DNA of 7,218 nucleotides from an uncultured Bacteroidales bacterium (GTDB lineage Bacteria > Bacteroidota > Bacteroidia > Bacteroidales > F082). How positions within the stretch are numbered: position 1 is the stretch's first letter; every line of letters begins with the position of its first letter. Below the pieces are notes generated by a model. It was not told the DNA's origin and made no database searches. It saw only the letters and a list, made by a program, of their open reading frames with translations. Made by a program: the position numbers and the translations under genes. The stretch lies in contig CALFIT010000049.1 in assembly GCA_937877465.1 (NCBI GenBank), positions 1 through 7,218 of the forward strand. Reading direction: 5' to 3'. Positions 1 to 6,242 of the stretch are shown here, piece after piece.

Positions 1-1318
1 CCGCATAATACACCGGCAAGCAAGTGACCACCTCGTCTTTCTGATAGTCTTTGGTGTAAAGCAGAATCCGCTCGCTAATGCGGGAAGGGTATTTCTTGCA
101 GAACTCGTCCAACGACTTGTGCGTCTTGTAGCCCGAAGATTTCACCTCGATAGGAATGATTTTGTTACCACGGGAAAGCAGAAAATCCACTTCATAATTA
201 TGGTTGTTTCCGTCGGGGAAGGTGTAGTAATACAAACTGTTGCCTGCCGCGGTCAACATTTGGGCAATCAAGTTTTCATAGACATAGCCTAAATTGGCGG
301 AGAGTTTATCGGAAAGCAACTTGCCATACACGGTGTTTTCGGTGTAGTCCTTGTCCCAAAAGGCTAAAGTGATGAAAAGCCCCGTGTCGTTCATGAACAT
401 CTTGTAGCGGGTGTAGTCTTTTGTCAGTCCCAAACCCACATTGGGGTCGTTGGCATGGTAAGCCAAGTTTACCACCATACTGTCGGTCATGTCTTTTATC
501 ACCACGGCGGTTGTATCCGTGGCCCTACTTTCCGTTGCGCTTGAAACGATGTATCTGTTGGCATTGCTCGAAAGCTGTGCTGGAATGTCCATGAATACCC
601 GCGAGGCCGTACCTGTCGCATCAATCTTTCTGAAATCATCGTCATACAGCATGATGATTTCTCGTTTCTTTTCGTCCACCTGCTGCAAGTTGTTGGTCTC
701 GATATAGGTGTCAACCGCCTGCGGCATACCGCCAACAAGCATGTAAAGCCTCAGGTCGCGCATCCATTTGCGATGCACGGCCTGCCCCATGGGGCGTTTC
801 ATGTCGAAAGCCTGTCGCATGAAGTCGGGCGAGACTGCGTCGCCTGTCGCCCAACGGAATTCGTCGAAGTCCAACGGATAAAGCGTCATGCGGGTTTCCT
901 CGCTCGGAATGAGGATGTTCTGCACGTTTTTCTTGATGGAAAGCAGCGAACCCGTTTCGATATAGTCATACCTTCCGTCCTTCACAAGGTGCTTGATGGC
1001 TTGCCTCGCCAAAGGCTGGAGTTGTACTTCATCAAAGATGATGACCGATTTGCGCTCAGTCAAAGTGACATGGAAAAGATTTTGGAGACGGAAGAAGAAA
1101 TAGTTCAAATCCATCATGTTCTCAAAAAGTTCGTCAATCTCCGTTGAGGTTTCAGAAAAGTCAATGAGGATGTACGATTCGTATTCGTTTTTTGCAAACT
1201 CCTCTACCAAAGTGGATTTGCCCACCCGTCTTGCCCCTTTTATGAGCAGTGCAGAATTGCCCTTGCGTTCCTCCTTCCATTGGAGCATTTTTTCATATAA
1301 TTTCCGCTTAAAAATCAT
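1..1318 (-). CDS. AAA-type ATPase with C-terminal DUF4143 domain (partial, 3' end off the left edge)
   Basis: The minus-strand frame is open from an ATG at 1316-1318 to the window edge, giving 439 residues without a stop. Seen: Walker A GARRVGKS (residues 28-35), Walker B IIFDEVQ (93-99) and a sensor-1-like YIETGSLLSI (119-128), the layout of an AAA_14 P-loop domain. The C-terminal half matches DUF4143, including EVDF (376-379) followed by IEVKSS (390-395). That D...ExK spacing resembles the PD-(D/E)xK nuclease fold. Family members run to roughly 400-460 residues, so little is missing. The start is supported by a predicted promoter about 30 bp upstream. The cellular role of this family is not settled. 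It is abundant and often multicopy in Bacteroidota and is treated as accessory. The gene is divergent from the lpx operon, so no functional link to lipid A is implied. Family assignment is firm; function is unknown. Confidence 0.9.
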   Translation of the reverse strand, partial: MIFKRKLYEKMLQWKEERKGNSALLIKGARRVGKSTLVEEFAKNEYESYILIDFSETSTEIDELFENMMDLNYFFFRLQNLFHVTLTERKSVIIFDEVQLQPLARQAIKHLVKDGRYDYIETGSLLSIKKNVQNILIPSEETRMTLYPLDFDEFRWATGDAVSPDFMRQAFDMKRPMGQAVHRKWMRDLRLYMLVGGMPQAVDTYIETNNLQQVDEKKREIIMLYDDDFRKIDATGTASRVFMDIPAQLSSNANRYIVSSATESRATDTTAVVIKDMTDSMVVNLAYHANDPNVGLGLTKDYTRYKMFMNDTGLFITLAFWDKDYTENTVYGKLLSDKLSANLGYVYENLIAQMLTAAGNSLYYYTFPDGNNHNYEVDFLLSRGNKIIPIEVKSSGYKTHKSLDEFCKKYPSRISERILLYTKDYQKDEVVTCLPVYYA

Positions 1319-1345
1319 GTTTCTATAAATATTTGAAAATCCGTG

Positions 1346-1375
1346 CAAAAATACAACTTTTTACATTATCGCAAA
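1346..1375 (-). promoter_or_regulatory. Predicted Bacteroidota promoter for the DUF4143 ATPase gene
   Basis: Read on the minus strand, TTTG (1372-1375) is followed after 18 bp by TATTTTTG (1346-1353), which fits the TAnnTTTG consensus of the Bacteroidota primary sigma factor. Transcription would start around 1339, leaving a leader of about 20 nt before the ATG. The TTTG box lies inside the 33-bp repeat unit nearest the gene. Confidence 0.6.
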
Positions 1376-1480
1376 ATGTTTTTCGCCTAAAACTGCAAGA
1401 ATCGCAAAATGTTTTTCGCCTGAAACTGCAAGAATCGCAAAATCTTTTTCGCCCAAAACAGCAAGAATCGCAAAATGTTT
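1368..1480. repeat. 33-bp tandem direct repeats, three full units and a 14-bp partial, upstream of the ATPase gene
   Basis: Units lie at 1368-1400, 1401-1433 and 1434-1466, with a partial copy at 1467-1480. Each begins ATCGCAAAATGTTTTTCGCC and ends GCAAGA. Units 1 and 2 differ at one base; unit 3 differs from unit 2 at four. Each contains the imperfect palindrome GCAAAATGTTTTTCGC. The period is exact, and the array lies entirely between the two divergent genes. On the minus strand the frame stays open through the array, encoding a Cys-rich 11-residue repeat, but I do not regard this as a gene. A regulatory role (stacked binding sites) is possible but inferred. Confidence 0.9.
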
Positions 1481-1521
1481 GCCGTTGGTGACGGCCTCCT
1501 GATGGTCTCCTTCCAAAGAGT

Positions 1522-1552
1522 TTTGCACTTCTCGGAAATTTCCCTACCTTTG
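1522..1552 (+). promoter_or_regulatory. Predicted Bacteroidota promoter for the 1576-lpxD operon
   Basis: TTTG at 1522-1525, a 19-bp spacer, then TACCTTTG at 1545-1552, an exact fit to TAnnTTTG. Transcription would begin near 1558-1560, about 16-18 nt before the ATG at 1576. The remainder of the gap up to 1575 is A-rich, and no Shine-Dalgarno motif is visible. Confidence 0.75.
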
Positions 1553-1575
1553 CGCCCAAAATAAAATATAGAAAT

Positions 1576-2094
1576 ATGAACCCTTGGATAATCTATTCAC
1601 TCATGGCTGCCGGCCTCCTGCTGATGGTAGCCGCAATGATTCTCTTGGTACGCCTCTTGAAAATGAAGGAGGCCGAACTCCGCAACGGGAAAACGATGGA
1701 ACTGAAGGTGCAGGCCCTGAAAATCATCATGCCGCTCAAGGTGCAGGCCTACGAGCGTTTCCTGCTCTATCTCGAAAGGGTGCAACTGCCCCAACTCGTG
1801 AAGCGTGTCTATGTGCCTGGCATGGAGAAAGGGACGTTCCATCTCCAACTTCTGCAAAATGTGCGCGAGGAGTTTGAGCACAACCTCGCCCAGCAGCTGT
1901 ATGTTTCCAATGCCACTTGGAACGCTGTGGTCAATGCGAAGGAAGAGCTTGTCAACCAGATCAATACGACTTTCGAGCAACTGAAGGACGAGGAGGATGT
2001 GTCCATCTTGGCGCAGAGCCTCGTGGCTTTGCCCAACCCCATGGTGGAGCAGGCCGTGGTCATATTGAAACATGATTTTGAAAGGTTAATGTAA
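1576..2094 (+). CDS. Conserved Bacteroidota membrane-anchored protein of unknown function
   Basis: This 172-residue protein has one N-terminal hydrophobic segment (about residues 5-28: IIYSLMAAGLLLMVAAMILL and onward) followed by charged residues, so it probably has a single membrane anchor with the soluble part in the cytoplasm. The rest is predicted mostly helical, with a distinctive block MPLKVQAYERFLLYLERV (52-69) and EEFEHNLAQQLYVSNATW (98-115). I recall similar short proteins in many Bacteroidota genomes, possibly the family named DUF7935, but this is memory, not a search. It begins 24 nt after the predicted promoter box and ends 14 nt before lpxD, so the two are very likely co-transcribed. 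A link to the envelope is inferred from position only. Confidence 0.8.
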   Translation: MNPWIIYSLMAAGLLLMVAAMILLVRLLKMKEAELRNGKTMELKVQALKIIMPLKVQAYERFLLYLERVQLPQLVKRVYVPGMEKGTFHLQLLQNVREEFEHNLAQQLYVSNATWNAVVNAKEELVNQINTTFEQLKDEEDVSILAQSLVALPNPMVEQAVVILKHDFERLM

Positions 2095-2108
2095 AATACA
2101 CGAATGCA

Positions 2109-3155
2109 ATGAAATTCACCGCAAAGCAAATCGCTGAACTGCTCCAAGGCCGTGTGGAAGGCAACCCCGATGCCGAGGTCTGGAACGTGGCCAAAATCGA
2201 GGAAGGCGCACAAGGGATGCTCAGTTTCCTTGCCAACCCGAAATATACGCATTACATCTATGAAACCCAGTCGTCTGTCGTCATCGTGAACGACGATTTC
2301 GAGGCCACGGCTCCCATCAATGCGACTTTGATTCGTGTGCCAGACGCCTATGCCAGCTTCGCCAAGCTGTTGGCTTTCTACGACCAGATGACGCAAAACA
2401 AGCAAGGCGTTTCATCGTTGGCTTTCGTTTCCGCAACGGCGCAATGCGGTGAGAACCTGTATTTGGGCGAGTTTGCCTTTGTGGGCGAACATGCCAAAAT
2501 CGGGAACAATGTCAAACTCTATCCGCAGGTGTACGTCGGCGACGGCTGCGTCATCGGTGACAACACAGTGCTTTATCCGGGCGTGAAACTTTACCGCAAC
2601 ACAGTCGTCGGCAGGAACTGCATCCTTCATGCGGGCGCGGTACTCGGCGCCGACGGCTTTGGCTTCGCTCCCCAGCCCGACGGCCATTACGAGAAAATCC
2701 CGCAGGTGGGCAATGTGGTCATCGACGACAATGTGGAAATCGGAGCCAACACCACCATCGACCGCTCCACGATGGGCTCGACGCGTGTCTGCAAAGGCGT
2801 GAAGTTGGACAACCTGATCCATTTGGCCCACAACACCGAAGTGGGCGAGAACTCGGCCTTGGCTGCGCAAGTGGGCGTGAGCGGATCGACGCATCTCGGC
2901 AAGAATTGCGTGGTGGGCGGACAGTCGGGCTTCGTGGGTCACCTCAGCATCGCCGACGGCTCCAAGTTCGGCGGACAGAGTGGCATCATGGGCAGCATCA
3001 AGGAGGAAAACCAAGAGTTTATGGGTACGCCCATCCAGCCCTTGCGTAAGTATCTGGTTTCCAACGCCCGTTTCCGCCACATCGACGAGATGGCCCGAAA
3101 AATCGATGCCCTCGAAAAGGAACTTGCCGCTTTGAAGGGGACGGTTTCCGATTGA
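2109..3155 (+). CDS. lpxD: UDP-3-O-(3-hydroxyacyl)glucosamine N-acyltransferase
   Basis: LpxD transfers a 3-hydroxyacyl chain from acyl carrier protein to the 2-amine of UDP-3-O-acyl-glucosamine, the third step of lipid A synthesis, in the cytoplasm. The 348 residues match the usual length (about 340). The N-terminal uridine-binding domain (about 1-100) includes GMLSFLANPKY (36-46). A left-handed beta-helix of hexapeptide repeats follows (about 105-300), with the conserved GADGFGFAP (180-188). His241 in LDNLIHLAHN aligns with the catalytic His239 of the E. coli enzyme, and His278 in VGHLS with His276. The C-terminal helix (about 312-343) ends the trimeric fold. The ATG at 2109 gives the normal N-terminus MKFTAKQIAELL. 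No intact promoter is visible in the 14-nt gap upstream, so it should be read from the 1522-1552 promoter. Confidence 0.97.
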   Translation: MKFTAKQIAELLQGRVEGNPDAEVWNVAKIEEGAQGMLSFLANPKYTHYIYETQSSVVIVNDDFEATAPINATLIRVPDAYASFAKLLAFYDQMTQNKQGVSSLAFVSATAQCGENLYLGEFAFVGEHAKIGNNVKLYPQVYVGDGCVIGDNTVLYPGVKLYRNTVVGRNCILHAGAVLGADGFGFAPQPDGHYEKIPQVGNVVIDDNVEIGANTTIDRSTMGSTRVCKGVKLDNLIHLAHNTEVGENSALAAQVGVSGSTHLGKNCVVGGQSGFVGHLSIADGSKFGGQSGIMGSIKEENQEFMGTPIQPLRKYLVSNARFRHIDEMARKIDALEKELAALKGTVSD

Positions 3156-3170
3156 GGCAGCAAACTTTTT

Positions 3171-3201
3171 TTTGCTTGTATTACAATTATTCCTATCTTT
3201 G
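3171..3201 (+). promoter_or_regulatory. Predicted internal promoter for lpxC-lpxA
   Basis: TTTG at 3171-3174, a 19-bp spacer, then TATCTTTG at 3194-3201, matching TAnnTTTG. It sits in the 87-bp gap between lpxD and lpxC. Transcription would start near 3208, just before the hairpin at 3211-3230, so the hairpin would form the 5' end of the lpxC messenger. Confidence 0.75.
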
Positions 3202-3210
3202 CGCGTTTTT

Positions 3211-3230
3211 TTGTGGAAAGTTATCCACAA
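3211..3230 (+). promoter_or_regulatory. Hairpin with a consensus DnaA box in the lpxC leader
   Basis: TTGTGGA (3211-3217) and TCCACAA (3224-3230) form a perfect 7-bp inverted repeat around the 6-nt spacer AAGTTA. The right side contains TTATCCACA (3221-3229), identical to the E. coli DnaA-box consensus. The left arm on the opposite strand reads CTTTCCACA, a weaker two-mismatch match in inverted orientation. Whether it acts as a DNA site for DnaA, an RNA stem, or neither cannot be told from sequence. Confidence 0.5.
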
Positions 3231-3242
3231 TAATTGATTTTT

Positions 3243-4154
3243 ATGGAGAAACAATGTACGCTCAAAAATAGAGTCAGTGTCAAAGGGGCAGGGCTTCACA
3301 CACGTCAGTGCGGCACCCTCACCTTCAAGCCGGCTCCCGTAAATTCCGGAATTCGTTTTCGTAGAATCGACCTTGAAAACCAGCCCATTATCGAAGCTGA
3401 TGTGGATAACGTCATCGACACCGCCCGTGGTACCACCCTCGGCAAAGGCGGCGTGAAGATTTATACTGTCGAGCACGTCTTGGCTGCCTTGCGCGGCATG
3501 GGCGTCGATAATGTGTTGATTGACATCGATGTGGAAGAAACGCCCATCATGGACGGCAGCGCAAAGTATTTCGTCGACGCCATCCATCAGGCGGGCATCG
3601 TTGAACAGAACGCGCCACGCAACTATCTCGTCGTCGAAGAACCCATTTCCTACAAAAACGAGGTGTTGGGCATCGAATTGAGTATCGAGCCTTGCGACAG
3701 GTTCGAGATCGACGTGAAGGTGAAATACAACACGAAGGTGCTCGACGAACAATATGCCTCTTTGCATGACCTGAAAGACTTTGAGAACGAAATCGCACCG
3801 TGCCGTACATTTGTGTTCTTGCACGAGTTGGAAACCCTCATCAGCCGCAACCTCATCAAGGGCGGCGACCTGACCAACGCCATCGTGTTTGTCAACCGTA
3901 ATGTTTCCGCCGAGGAGCTTGACCACATCGCGGCATTCTTCAAAAAACCGAAAGTCACCGTGAAGGAAGGTGGTATCCTTAACAATGTAGAGCTTTATTT
4001 CGACAACGAACCTGCTCGCCACAAATTGTTGGATGTCATCGGCGACCTCACATTGGTTGGGCGTCCCATCAAGGGCAGGGTGACTGCCGTGAAGCCTGGT
4101 CACTTCTCCAACACGTCTTTCGCAAGAAAGATAAAGCATACCTTATTGTTTTAA
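3243..4154 (+). CDS. lpxC: UDP-3-O-acyl-N-acetylglucosamine deacetylase, stand-alone (no FabZ domain)
   Basis: LpxC is the zinc deacetylase that removes the acetyl group from UDP-3-O-acyl-GlcNAc, the committed step of lipid A synthesis, in the cytoplasm. From the ATG at 3243 it has 303 residues, close to the 305 of E. coli LpxC. Catalytic features are all visible: VEHVLAAL with Glu77 and His78, HKLLDVIGDL with His260 and Asp264 (zinc ligands with His78), and KPGH with His287. An insertion before the zinc site (about 221-240) is usual for the Bacteroidota version. The frame also opens from a TTG at 3234, but the ATG gives the normal N-terminus (MEKQCTLKNRVSVKGAGLHT). In Bacteroidota this protein is normally a LpxC/FabZ fusion of about 460 residues. 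Here it stops at the domain boundary and lpxA begins 2 nt later, with no FabZ remnant. It has its own predicted promoter. Confidence 0.96.
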   Translation: MEKQCTLKNRVSVKGAGLHTRQCGTLTFKPAPVNSGIRFRRIDLENQPIIEADVDNVIDTARGTTLGKGGVKIYTVEHVLAALRGMGVDNVLIDIDVEETPIMDGSAKYFVDAIHQAGIVEQNAPRNYLVVEEPISYKNEVLGIELSIEPCDRFEIDVKVKYNTKVLDEQYASLHDLKDFENEIAPCRTFVFLHELETLISRNLIKGGDLTNAIVFVNRNVSAEELDHIAAFFKKPKVTVKEGGILNNVELYFDNEPARHKLLDVIGDLTLVGRPIKGRVTAVKPGHFSNTSFARKIKHTLLF

Positions 4155-4156
4155 GC

Positions 4157-4948
4157 ATGAACCAGCCTTTAGCATATATCCATCCGAATGCCCGCATCGC
4201 GAATGATGTCAAAATTGAGGCGTTTGCATGGATTGGCGAGGATGTTGAAATCGGCAGCGGCACATGGATTGGGCCGAATGCTGTCGTTATGGACGGTGCC
4301 CGCATTGGGAAGAACTGCAAGATTTTTCCAGGCGCGGTCGTTTCGGCCATTCCGCAAGACTTGAAATACAAAGGCGAGACCACCTATTGCTACATCGGCG
4401 ACGGCACCACGGTGCGTGAGTCGGCGACGGTCAACAAGGGTACGGCGGCCTCGGGCAAGACCGTGGTGGGCAAGGACTGCCTGCTGATGGCGTTCACCCA
4501 TGTGGCGCACGACTGCTATCTTGGCGACCATGTCATCATGGCCAATGCCGCCACGCTTGCCGGTCACATCACCGTCGACGACTGGGCCATCTTCGGCGGC
4601 TTGGCGGCGGTGAGCCAGTTCTGCCGCATCGGTGCCCATGTGATGGTTTGCGGCGGTGCCTTGGTCAACAAGGACATTCCGCCATTCGTCAAGACGGGCC
4701 CCAACTATCCGGTGTGCTATGCCGGCGTCAACTCCATCGGCTTGATGCGTCGGGGCTTCTCCCGTGAACGCATCAACGCCATCCAGGACGTCTATCGCGT
4801 GATTTATAGCGTCGGGATGAACATCAGCCAGTCGGTGCAATACATTCGCGAGCATCTTCCTGAGTCGGAAGACCGTGATTTCATCCTCGATTTCGTGGAG
4901 AGTTCCAAGATCGGCATCATGAAGAATGCCATCGGGAGCGAGGATTAA
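4157..4948 (+). CDS. lpxA: UDP-N-acetylglucosamine O-acyltransferase
   Basis: LpxA adds a 3-hydroxyacyl chain from acyl carrier protein to the 3-OH of UDP-GlcNAc, the first step of lipid A synthesis. Its 263 residues match the family (about 255-265). The N-terminal two thirds are hexapeptide repeats of a left-handed beta-helix. His118 in THVAHDC corresponds to catalytic His125 of E. coli, IPQDLKY (65-71) to its substrate-contact loop, and GVNSIGLMRRGFSRE (190-204) to the nucleotide-binding segment before the C-terminal helical domain. The E. coli glutamate in that segment is not kept. By my alignment Gly166 sits at the acyl-chain ruler position (Gly173 in E. coli), which leaves the pocket open for a long chain. 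The start is 2 nt after the lpxC stop, so translation is probably coupled. Its stop interlocks with that of the convergent glycosyltransferase gene. Confidence 0.97.
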   Translation: MNQPLAYIHPNARIANDVKIEAFAWIGEDVEIGSGTWIGPNAVVMDGARIGKNCKIFPGAVVSAIPQDLKYKGETTYCYIGDGTTVRESATVNKGTAASGKTVVGKDCLLMAFTHVAHDCYLGDHVIMANAATLAGHITVDDWAIFGGLAAVSQFCRIGAHVMVCGGALVNKDIPPFVKTGPNYPVCYAGVNSIGLMRRGFSRERINAIQDVYRVIYSVGMNISQSVQYIREHLPESEDRDFILDFVESSKIGIMKNAIGSED

Positions 4949-6135
4949 GTTTCCCTTTTTACTTTTTTGTACTGCTCGAAAATCTGGTTCCCAATGTTTT
5001 GGGCGGCAAATGTTTTTATGGCATAGTCGCGGATGGCCTCGCGGTCGTAGTCGCGGCAATGGTCGAGCATTTGGTTCATGGCTTGCAGCAAAGCGTCTTC
5101 GTCTCCTTGTGAAATAAGGATGCCTCTTTCTGGTGAAACGATTTCGGCGATGCCACCGACGGCAGTTGAAAGTACTGGAACACCGCTGGCAAAGGCTTCC
5201 ACGATGACGCAGGGCAGGTTCTCGAAATTGGAGAACAGGACAAAAAAGTCGGCTTTTCGGTAGGCTTCGGCCACTTCGGCGGAGGTCTTCTTGCCGTGGA
5301 AGATGACGCAATCGGTAAGATTATGTTCTTTCACAAATGCCTTGAACTCATGAGCTTCGTAGTCGTGGATGACATGCAGCTCGAAGTCGTCGCGCTGTTG
5401 CCGCAGCCGCTCGATGGTGCGCAGGATGCCGCTGAAGTTCTTGGCTTCGTCGCGCAAGGTGGAGATGTGGAGCATCCGCTTTTTTGAGCCTTGCATGTCA
5501 TTCACCGCCGCTCTGCCCATGTCATTCCGGTGGGAATCTATGGGTAGAGCGGCGGAAGGCTTAAACATATCCGTATTCACCAAGTTGTAAATCACTTGAA
5601 AACGGTTATGCACCCCATGACCTTCCATGCAGCGCTGCAAGTCGAGGCTGACAGGCATGATAAGCGCGGCGTTGTTGGCAATCTTGACGATTTTCTTCTT
5701 CAACCGGCCCACGAGAACGCTCTGGTTTTGAGGCTGGTAAATCGTCCAATGCTCGGTGAGGACGTATTTGTAGCCAAAGAGTTTCTTCCACAACAAGGCC
5801 ACTTGTCCGAGCGGGTAGGCGACATGCAAGTGAACCAAATCGGGCGTGAAGAAGCGTTTCTTGATGTAACGCAGCCCGACTTGGTACATGCGCAATATCT
5901 TGAGTTTGCGCACGATATTGACCTTCGGTGGCCGGATATAGATCTGCACATGGGTGTGGTGCGCTCCCGTAAGTTCCTTGATTTCGAAGGATTTCGTCAT
6001 GTCCTTGCCGTCGCAGACAGAGAGGATGACGGAGTGGCACGCTTCGGGCAGCGCGTCGATCATGCGGACGCAGAAGTTGCCCAGGGTGGGATCGTCGGGG
6101 CGGGGGAACCAGCTTAGGAGGTGCAGGATGTTCAT
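4945..6135 (-). CDS. Glycosyltransferase family 4 (GT-B fold) with an inserted interdomain linker
   Basis: This 396-residue protein is a retaining GT4-type transferase that moves a sugar from a nucleotide donor to a growing glycan, probably at the cytoplasmic membrane face. The N-terminal Rossmann domain (about 1-190) begins MNILHLLSWFPRPDDPTLGN and includes DLVHLHVAYPLG (99-110) and LTEHW (126-130). The C-terminal donor-binding domain (about 220-390) has HISTLRDEAKNFSGI (223-237) and the EX7E motif, Glu305 to Glu313 in ENLPCVIVE, followed by ASGVPVLST. Sugar and acceptor cannot be deduced. Between the domains, residues about 193-217 are encoded by a palindromic repeat and look like an insertion. 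The ATG at 6133-6135 is preceded by tandem heptamers, and no promoter is evident in the 146-bp gap upstream, so it is probably co-transcribed with the methyltransferase. A capsule, O-antigen or exopolysaccharide role is inferred from context. Confidence 0.92.
   Translation of the reverse strand: MNILHLLSWFPRPDDPTLGNFCVRMIDALPEACHSVILSVCDGKDMTKSFEIKELTGAHHTHVQIYIRPPKVNIVRKLKILRMYQVGLRYIKKRFFTPDLVHLHVAYPLGQVALLWKKLFGYKYVLTEHWTIYQPQNQSVLVGRLKKKIVKIANNAALIMPVSLDLQRCMEGHGVHNRFQVIYNLVNTDMFKPSAALPIDSHRNDMGRAAVNDMQGSKKRMLHISTLRDEAKNFSGILRTIERLRQQRDDFELHVIHDYEAHEFKAFVKEHNLTDCVIFHGKKTSAEVAEAYRKADFFVLFSNFENLPCVIVEAFASGVPVLSTAVGGIAEIVSPERGILISQGDEDALLQAMNQMLDHCRDYDREAIRDYAIKTFAAQNIGNQIFEQYKKVKRET
5494..5555. 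repeat. Large inverted repeat embedded in the glycosyltransferase coding sequence
   Basis: The arms 5505-5520 (CCGCCGCTCTGCCCAT) and 5540-5555 (ATGGGTAGAGCGGCGG) are complementary at 15 of 16 positions; the exception is G5515/T5545. The 19-nt centre contains a second stem, ATTCC (5524-5528) with GGAAT (5533-5537), around GGTG. CATGTCATTC occurs at 5494-5503 and again at 5518-5527, 24 bp apart. The element is in frame in the host gene and encodes about residues 193-217, at the join between the two GT-B domains. Confidence 0.85.
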
Positions 6136-6136
6136 T

Positions 6137-6180
6137 AGTTGTCAGTTACCAGTTGTTCAGTTGTCAGTTGTTCAGTTAGC
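6137..6180. repeat. Tandem 7-8 bp repeats just upstream of the glycosyltransferase start
   Basis: Six consecutive units begin with AGTT: AGTTGTC (6137), AGTTACC (6144), AGTTGTTC (6151), AGTTGTC (6159), AGTTGTTC (6166) and AGTTAGC (6174). They start one base upstream of the ATG (6133-6135), so they would form the 3' end of its leader. They resemble the heptameric short tandem repeats known from other bacteria. Confidence 0.8.
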
Positions 6181-6211
6181 AGGGACTTACGTCGCCTGCT
6201 TATTGGCTGTC

Positions 6212-6224
6212 GCCCCTACGGGGC
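6212..6224. repeat. Short GC-rich hairpin, GCCCC-TAC-GGGGC, in the repeat-filled gap
   Basis: A perfect 5-bp stem with a 3-nt loop. Copies of TACGTCGC lie on either side at 6188-6195 and 6232-6239. On the minus strand, the direction of transcription here, no T-run follows it, so it is not a convincing intrinsic terminator. It is more likely part of the composite repeat between the two genes. Confidence 0.5.
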
Positions 6225-6242
6225 TTTGCTCTACGTCGCTTC

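Noticed and set aside
1323..1559. Cys-rich 78-codon frame on the minus strand through the 33-bp repeats, ending 4 nt before the ATPase start.
   Set aside because: A 33-bp period keeps any frame open once it is open. The predicted ATPase promoter lies inside it, and its first part overlaps the divergent promoter. A leader peptide is not excluded but has no positive support.
3159..3176. AGCAAA/TTTGCT inverted repeat with a T-run after lpxD, as a possible terminator.
   Set aside because: The stem is only 6 bp and A/T-rich, the T-run is in the loop rather than after the stem, and it overlaps the lpxC promoter's -33 box.
3234..3242. TTG start adding three residues to LpxC.
   Set aside because: The ATG at 3243 gives the family's usual N-terminus, and TTG starts are rare.
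2412..4139. Open frame of 575 codons on the minus strand, antisense to lpxD and lpxC.
   Set aside because: It spans the lpxD-lpxC promoter gap and lies opposite two genes with clear catalytic motifs. Its length is explained by codon bias of the G/C-rich genes, and its product resembles no family I know.
4169..5311. Open frame of 380 codons on the minus strand, opposite lpxA and overlapping the glycosyltransferase gene in another frame.
   Set aside because: Both overlapped genes are certain, and its product is Arg/His-rich with no recognisable domain, as expected of a shadow frame.
5596..6117. Plus-strand open frame of 173 codons opposite the glycosyltransferase.
   Set aside because: It lies wholly within the GT4 gene, and its product has no recognisable motif.
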